From JBGTHB01 sp041746415 (GTDB lineage: Bacteria; Pseudomonadota; Gammaproteobacteria; Coxiellales; Coxiellaceae): DNA of 8,781 nt. Position numbers and translations under genes: made by a program. Position 1 is the stretch's first letter. Every line of letters begins with the position of its first letter. Positions 4,968 through 8,781 of the stretch are shown piece after piece. Under the pieces are notes generated by a model, which saw only the letters and a list, made by a program, of their open reading frames with translations, ran no database searches and was not told the DNA's origin. Where the stretch lies: assembly GCA_041746415.1 (NCBI GenBank), contig JBGTHB010000122.1:1-8781 (forward strand), in the 5' to 3' direction.

Positions 4968-6509
4968 ATAACTGTGTCCACCCGGAATTGCATCATGCTC
5001 ATCAACTGATAGGCATTGTGCTGCTTTTTCCTCACATTGTCGTAGTATCGGCTCACAAGTTAGGGCGAGCGGCAGATTGAGTAATCGCGTACTTGTTCGA
5101 TTTTCGTGTAAATCGACTGCTCCGTTTAGCATATTAATAGTGAGTGAGCAGGTTAAATAGTTTTTTTCCACATCTTGAATTTTAGTGATGTCTTTATCAC
5201 GATCGCAAACTGCTAAGTTTACACTATAAATTACTGCCTTAGCTTCTTCGCTCATTACAGGTTGCAAAGAGGTAATGTAAATTTTTTGTTGAGTCGTCCC
5301 GTTATCCTCTACACTTAAAAAATGATTTTCTAACAGCGGTGTTAAATAGTAAAAAACCGGGTAGAAAATAGTGGGAAAACGGTTAAACCCTGAGTCAATT
5401 TGCTTAAGTAGCGCCACGTTGGGTGTGTTTGGAAATGCTTCACTTGACTCATTATTATCTGATTGAGTTTCGCCTTTAATCCATTCTGCAAACGGCATTT
5501 CCTCTTCTTCAGCTTGGTGAATATAAACAGCAAACTGCTCTTTATAAAAAGCAACGTCATGTATTGGTCGTACATATATTAAGTTGCGTTGTGCTGTTTG
5601 TATTATTTCATTTAAGTGGCTGGCAATATTGTCGTCTTCTGTTGCAGCCGTTGCGCGACAACAAAAAAAGCTACAGACTTTTTCAGCTAGGCTCAACTCA
5701 CGCAGTCTACACTGCGCTGTTAGAAAAGCTTCTGTTAAGTTGATCACTTCAGGTACTACATTCATTGCTTGTAACAAAGCGCATCTTAATGCAGATAATT
5801 GCCTGTGATCTTGTGGGCGTAGATTAGAACACATCAGGAGAAGATTTTTTATTGAGTTTTGAAACTGCTGCAGATCGTGGCTTAAGTTTAGATCTTCTTG
5901 ATCCGTTGCGAATGGTAAATCAAAACGGATAGCTGAGTAAGTCCTGTTTGGATTTTGTCGCCCTAACGGTGCGGTCAAATTAGTTAAAGTTGTTGTGCAA
6001 CTCGTTAGTAAGTACTTCAGTCCATTTTGATAACGTTGTAATTTTTCAATAGCAAGAGGAGTTAATTCTAGTGTGGTTGCTTTATTTATAGCGACAATAA
6101 TTTTGCGCAGACGCACACACAAATCAGCACGGCGGGTAATGGGGTCGATTAAGCTATTTGGGTCAGGAATTCGGGCGTGTAATTTTGACGGTTGAGAGGC
6201 CGCTTGAGTAAGATCGAGAACCACCCATGGGTCAAGCAATTCTTCTTCTGAGTCAGATGACTCTGATTCAGAATCGGATTGAGGAGCGCGAACAAGTTCG
6301 CTTTCACTATAAGGCGCATTATTTCTAGAAGGAGAGGTGGTCTCATAAAGGCTATCTTCAATTGGATATTTTGCCTCCATGTTGGGAGGACGATACCTTT
6401 CATCGCTTCCACGGGGGCTAGGCTCTACATGAGTAGAGTTAGCTTCGGTGTCGTCATCATCTCGAGGAAGTTCGTAGGCGCCAAGCGGGGGCAGTCTGTG
6501 TGTATACAT
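4956..6509 (-). CDS. Uncharacterised 517-aa protein with acidic disordered N-terminus; candidate effector
   Basis: I recognise no domain. Residues 1-100 are low-complexity and probably disordered, rich in Pro, Ser, Asp and Glu, with an acidic Ser cluster at 78-92 (SDSESESSDSEEE) like eukaryotic casein kinase 2 sites. Residues 125-310 are mostly helical and include a cysteine cluster KVCSFFCCR (277-285), flanked by hydrophobic residues, that could be acylated or bind metal. Residues 360-500 seem mixed alpha/beta. There is no signal peptide or membrane segment. The tail has a short acidic patch (CEEKAAQCLSVDEHD, 492-506), weakly like the E-block of Dot/Icm substrates. If the host is Legionellales-like, a type IV effector is a fair guess and no more. 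The start at ATG 6509 lacks a good ribosome binding site. The gene is monocistronic. Confidence 0.8.
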   Translation of the reverse strand: MYTHRLPPLGAYELPRDDDDTEANSTHVEPSPRGSDERYRPPNMEAKYPIEDSLYETTSPSRNNAPYSESELVRAPQSDSESESSDSEEELLDPWVVLDLTQAASQPSKLHARIPDPNSLIDPITRRADLCVRLRKIIVAINKATTLELTPLAIEKLQRYQNGLKYLLTSCTTTLTNLTAPLGRQNPNRTYSAIRFDLPFATDQEDLNLSHDLQQFQNSIKNLLLMCSNLRPQDHRQLSALRCALLQAMNVVPEVINLTEAFLTAQCRLRELSLAEKVCSFFCCRATAATEDDNIASHLNEIIQTAQRNLIYVRPIHDVAFYKEQFAVYIHQAEEEEMPFAEWIKGETQSDNNESSEAFPNTPNVALLKQIDSGFNRFPTIFYPVFYYLTPLLENHFLSVEDNGTTQQKIYITSLQPVMSEEAKAVIYSVNLAVCDRDKDITKIQDVEKNYLTCSLTINMLNGAVDLHENRTSTRLLNLPLALTCEPILRQCEEKAAQCLSVDEHDAIPGGHSYLAR

Positions 6510-6542
6510 GGTGCTAGCTTGCCAGCCGTTTTTTAAGTAGAC

Positions 6543-6561
6543 ATTAAATTATCTATTTAAT
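6543..6561. promoter_or_regulatory. AT-rich palindrome upstream of the 517-aa orphan
   Basis: ATTAAAT-TATCT-ATTTAAT is a perfect 7-bp inverted repeat with a 5-nt spacer, lying 34-52 nt upstream of the orphan's ATG. On the minus strand its end, with CTTAA at 6537-6533, gives TTTAA-N6-CTTAA, which resembles the direct-repeat PmrA box reported for Legionella and Coxiella effector genes. The base composition makes a chance match easy. Confidence 0.3.
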
Positions 6562-6595
6562 GGTGACAAGAAAGTTAGTGTTGCCAAACAAACAC

Positions 6596-6624
6596 TTGGC
6601 ATTTTGAATCGCTCACCCTATAAT
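6596..6624 (+). promoter_or_regulatory. Promoter of tRNA-Glu
   Basis: TTGGCA (6596-6601) and TATAAT (6619-6624) are separated by exactly 17 bp. The -10 box ends 18 nt before the mature tRNA 5' end, so the leader is about 12 nt. The -35 box is the right arm of an inverted repeat TGCCAA-N8-TTGGCA (6582-6601). Confidence 0.8.
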
Positions 6625-6642
6625 GGCCACCTTCTTGTTTAC

Positions 6643-6718
6643 GTCCCCGTCGTCTAGAGGCCTAGGACACCGCCCTTTCACGGCGATAACACGGGTTCGA
6701 CTCCCGTCGGGGACGCCA
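6643..6718 (+). tRNA. tRNA-Glu (anticodon TTC)
   Basis: The 76-nt sequence folds as a complete cloverleaf. The acceptor stem is GTCCCCG with CGGGGAC, the T-arm is ACGGG-TTCGACT-CCCGT, and the 3' end is GCCA with encoded CCA. The anticodon loop CTTTCAC gives TTC at 6677-6679, which reads GAA and GAG codons. It closely resembles gammaproteobacterial tRNA-Glu. The first pair of the anticodon stem (27-43) is C against A instead of C-G, which weakens that stem slightly. The gene appears to be single: no rRNA or second tRNA follows in the window. Confidence 0.97.
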
Positions 6719-7041
6719 ATAAAATCAAGCACTTAAAAAATATCTATTCTAAAGATAAACGGCTTTGGTAAAGTTTAGGGGAAATCCACAACGTAACATT
6801 GTCAGTTCCGACCCCGTTGCTGTTTAATGGATATTTAAAATTTTCGGTTTTTGAGCGTTAATCCTGATTTTTCAGTTTTGGTTTTTGTTAGTAGACTTCA
6901 GTAGTTTTAAATAGCTGTTTGTTATTCAAGGAAAGAGGGAATATTGGCCGATATTAATCACTACCGATTCATCAAAAGGATGAAATACTATCCTGTTTAA
7001 GTTATTATTTCGGTGGTTATAAAAATTGAGAGGGTATAGCG
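6719..7041. other. 323-nt gap between tRNA-Glu and the small exported protein
   Basis: No gene can be supported here. The stretch is AT-rich with several T-tracts (around 6838-6890). It contains a near-palindrome AATATTGGCCGATATT (6940-6955, 14 of 16 symmetric) that could be an operator for the downstream gene. A possible 18-codon frame starts at TTG 6945 after AGAGGGA and ends at TAA 7001. The downstream gene's ribosome binding site, GAGAGGG, is at 7028-7034. I cannot name a convincing promoter. Confidence 0.4.
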
Positions 7042-7434
7042 ATGAAAACAAAAGTGATTGTAGCGTTAGCAATGAGTGCAGGATTCATAACAGCAAGTAT
7101 GGCAGCGCCTACAATGGTAAGCGTCAAGCCAAATGATAAATCAGGTGTTGAATATGCTTGGACGTCTCCTAATAAAGCTTCTCCTGTAACAATCACCTCC
7201 GCAGGTGTGGATGCTACCATCGTAGTAAAAGTCGATCGTGAAATTCCTAATTCATCAAACCCTAGCACGTTAGTTAAGCTGGATGGATGTGGCTCGACTA
7301 CTTCAATTCAGCCTGGCTCTGCGGCAATTTGTAATATTGGTCCGAAAAGCAATGGATTCTCACCAACATTAACTATTGTTACTGATGCTAGCAACCAATA
7401 TGGTGCGGCGGGTTATTATCAAGTAAATCCGTAA
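7042..7434 (+). CDS. Small exported protein of unknown function, 130 aa
   Basis: Residues 1-21 form a standard Sec signal peptide (MKTK, hydrophobic VIVALAMSAGFITA, cut probably after SMA), leaving a mature protein of about 109 residues. The mature part is rich in Ser, Thr, Pro, Val and Gly and has an alternating strand pattern (PVTITSAGVDATIVVKVDREI, then SPTLTIVTDA) typical of a small beta-sandwich. It has exactly two cysteines, C83 and C97, which could form one disulfide in the periplasm. The tail GAAGYYQVNP is aromatic. I recognise no family. A strong ribosome binding site, GAGAGGG, lies 7 nt before the ATG. The gene stands alone and ends about 26 bp before a strong terminator, so it is probably a free-standing, possibly abundant exported protein. 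Confidence 0.8.
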   Translation: MKTKVIVALAMSAGFITASMAAPTMVSVKPNDKSGVEYAWTSPNKASPVTITSAGVDATIVVKVDREIPNSSNPSTLVKLDGCGSTTSIQPGSAAICNIGPKSNGFSPTLTIVTDASNQYGAAGYYQVNP

Positions 7435-7460
7435 CAGCTAACTCAATTACGGTATCTTAA

Positions 7461-7490
7461 AAATAAAGCCGCGAATATGCGGCTTTATTT
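7461..7490. terminator. Bidirectional intrinsic terminator
   Basis: AAATAAAGCCGC and GCGGCTTTATTT form a perfect 12-bp stem around a GAATAT loop. The A-rich start and T-rich end mean it works as a Rho-independent terminator on both strands. It lies between the convergent small exported protein and methyltransferase genes and should end both transcripts. Confidence 0.92.
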
Positions 7491-7515
7491 ATTCTGATAA
7501 AAGAAAGCGCTGATA

Positions 7516-8289
7516 TTATATTTGGCCTAAGTACAATTTAGTTTCATAAATAAATTTTATCTTGCCTGACTGCTGATGCTGATTAAATATTTTTTCGGCG
7601 GCATCCAGCATCGCGGTAAAGTTTTCCGCATCCGGTTTTGGCACATAGGATGTGGACAGCAAGCGCCCTTTGAATCCTTCCCAATCGAGGGTTTGCTCAT
7701 TGGGTAATATAAAAATTTTCGCTTTGTGTGGTGCAAAGAAAGCTTGTACGGTTTCTTCTGTTAAGCCTTCGGCATAGACTTGTTGATAGTCAGTACCAAA
7801 AGTTTGTAAAAGTTTTTCATAGGCTTGCATAAAACCGGGTTGCTCGGAATCGCGCAAATTCCACAATAGCACAACCCATCCCTGAGGTTTTAAAATGCGT
7901 TTGAATTCCTGTTTAACATTGGTTTGATCAAACCAATGAAACGCTTGTGCCGCGGTAATGATATCAATACTTTGAGTTTTTAAGGTGGTATTTTCTGCCG
8001 AGCCTGCAACACTCACAAAATTTTTGTCATCGGATAAATATTTTTCTGCCGCCTGGCGCATCTCTGCATTAGGTTCAATGCCAAATACAGTGTCGTTATT
8101 CTCTAACAACAGTTTTGTAAAAATTCCCGTGCCTGATCCAATATCGGCAACAACCGTTTCTCGATTTAAATCACATTGTTTTTTTAAAATAGCTATTGCT
8201 TCTTTGGGATAATGCGGTCTGTATTTTACGTAGTATTCTACCGTGTGTGAAAAGCGCTGTTTTGGGTGATGATTTTTAATTTTATTCAT
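7516..8289 (-). CDS. Class I SAM-dependent methyltransferase
   Basis: This 257-residue cytoplasmic protein belongs to the Methyltransf_11-like branch of Rossmann-fold methyltransferases. YYVKYRPHYP (19-28) is a common opening of this group. Motif I is ADIGSGTG (48-55), with the acidic residue of the next strand at E72 in FGIEPN, which should hold the ribose of S-adenosylmethionine. Motif II is SIDIITAAQAFHWFD (107-121), and RILKPQGWVVLLWN (131-144) is the following strand pair. The substrate cannot be inferred. The gene ends TKLYLGQI, usual for full-length members. The start at ATG 8289 follows AGGTGA at 8299-8294, and the hydrolase stop codon (TGA) lies inside that ribosome binding site, so the two are translationally coupled. 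The terminator at 7461-7490 closes the operon. Confidence 0.92.
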   Translation of the reverse strand: MNKIKNHHPKQRFSHTVEYYVKYRPHYPKEAIAILKKQCDLNRETVVADIGSGTGIFTKLLLENNDTVFGIEPNAEMRQAAEKYLSDDKNFVSVAGSAENTTLKTQSIDIITAAQAFHWFDQTNVKQEFKRILKPQGWVVLLWNLRDSEQPGFMQAYEKLLQTFGTDYQQVYAEGLTEETVQAFFAPHKAKIFILPNEQTLDWEGFKGRLLSTSYVPKPDAENFTAMLDAAEKIFNQHQQSGKIKFIYETKLYLGQI

Positions 8290-8293
8290 CTTG

Positions 8294-8781
8294 TCACCTG
8301 CAATTGGTTAAAAAATTTGCTACCACTGCAACAAATTGCTCTGGGTATTCAATTTGGGGCAAATGCCCACAGTTTTGAAAACAATAATATTGTGCATTGG
8401 GAATTTTATTAGCTAATGCCTGCATAGAAGTTTCGCTAAAAATCAAATCTTGATCGGCACTTATGACAAGTGTGGGCGCGTTAATTTTCTTAACCCATGC
8501 GCTTGAATCAAAATTGTCTATCGCCGCGTACTGCGCTTCATAACCTGTCACCGTAAAAGGATAAGGATTATCTAATCGTCGCTGAATTAAATTATCGAAA
8601 GCGCCTGGCTGAGAGAGAAATTGAAATGAAAACGCCCAACAACACGATGCCTTAATTAAAGTAGTAACAGGTACGTTGGCTTTAATCATTTCAAGTTGTG
8701 CCCTGGCATAATAATGAAAGCACATGCGCGAGTTATAGGTTGAATTACTTATAATCATTGATTTGACTAAGTTTGAATGAT
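8294..8781 (-). CDS. Alpha/beta hydrolase, 5' end outside the window
   Basis: The reading frame is open to the window edge, so this is a partial gene; the ATG at 8758 is internal. Reading in from the edge gives SNLVKSMIISNST, the strand after the nucleophile elbow in many alpha/beta hydrolases (as in VKSLILSNST). The visible part, about 162 codons, covers the cap region and C-terminal half. PTLVISADQDLIF contains the catalytic Asp (the last D of ADQD), and NCGHLPQIEYPEQF contains the catalytic His in the normal GH context. The Ser nucleophile should lie upstream of the window. Relatives include 3-oxoadipate enol-lactonase-like and other small-ester hydrolases; the substrate is not known. Its stop codon overlaps the ribosome binding site of the methyltransferase, which implies coexpression. 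Confidence 0.85.
   Translation of the reverse strand, partial: HSNLVKSMIISNSTYNSRMCFHYYARAQLEMIKANVPVTTLIKASCCWAFSFQFLSQPGAFDNLIQRRLDNPYPFTVTGYEAQYAAIDNFDSSAWVKKINAPTLVISADQDLIFSETSMQALANKIPNAQYYCFQNCGHLPQIEYPEQFVAVVANFLTNCR

Noticed and set aside
6149..6412. Minus-strand frame overlapping the 517-aa orphan in another frame
   Set aside because: It is a shadow of the longer frame, with no independent start signal or recognisable domain.
7017..7268. 83-codon minus-strand frame opposite the small exported protein
   Set aside because: It is antisense to a gene with a clear signal peptide and ribosome binding site, and has no such signals of its own.
8294..8758. Complete 154-aa hydrolase starting at ATG 8758
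   Set aside because: The frame is open to the window edge and the residues before this Met fit the hydrolase family, so the gene is cut by the window and not naturally short.

Overview
The window looks like a chromosomal segment of an AT-rich gammaproteobacterium, possibly a host-associated member of the Legionellales (Legionella/Coxiella/Berkiella-like). This placement is an inference. It rests on a gammaproteobacterial-type tRNA-Glu(TTC) and tRNA-Ala 3' end, both with encoded CCA, on a large orphan protein with an acidic disordered N-terminus of the kind seen in secreted effectors, and on small exported orphan proteins. No single marker proves it.

Layout. Bases 1-1557 form a compact cassette. 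The window opens on 20 bp matching the 3' end of a tRNA-Ala gene, and the same 20 bp recurs at 1538-1557, inside a 29-nt match to the tRNA-Ala T-arm and acceptor end. Between the copies, on the minus strand, lies only an AbiE-type (type IV) toxin-antitoxin operon: AbiEi-like antitoxin (914-1462) and AbiEii-like nucleotidyltransferase toxin (61-927), overlapping by 14 nt. Its promoter, with a palindromic operator over the -10 box, abuts the right repeat. No integrase lies between the repeats. The simplest reading is a minimal defence island inserted at a tRNA-Ala gene and moved by a recombinase supplied in trans, or one that has lost its recombinase.

Bases 1587-3811 hold an orphan exported protein (minus), a divergent 12-TM MFS transporter (plus), and an intergenic repeat block with a 17-bp imperfect inverted repeat. 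Bases 3849-4967 encode a P-loop ATPase of the archaeal-ATPase/STAND-like type. It converges, with a 12-nt overlap, on a 517-residue orphan (4956-6509, minus) that is a candidate effector.

Bases 6543-6718 carry the 5' flank of that orphan and a tRNA-Glu gene with a near-consensus promoter. A 323-nt gap with only weak signals precedes a small exported protein (7042-7434), which ends in a perfect 12-bp bidirectional terminator. On the other side of the terminator, on the minus strand, an alpha/beta hydrolase (5' end outside the window) and a class I methyltransferase form a translationally coupled operon.

The most interesting item is the tRNA-flanked AbiE cassette. The candidate effector and the repeat block at 3751-3811 come next.
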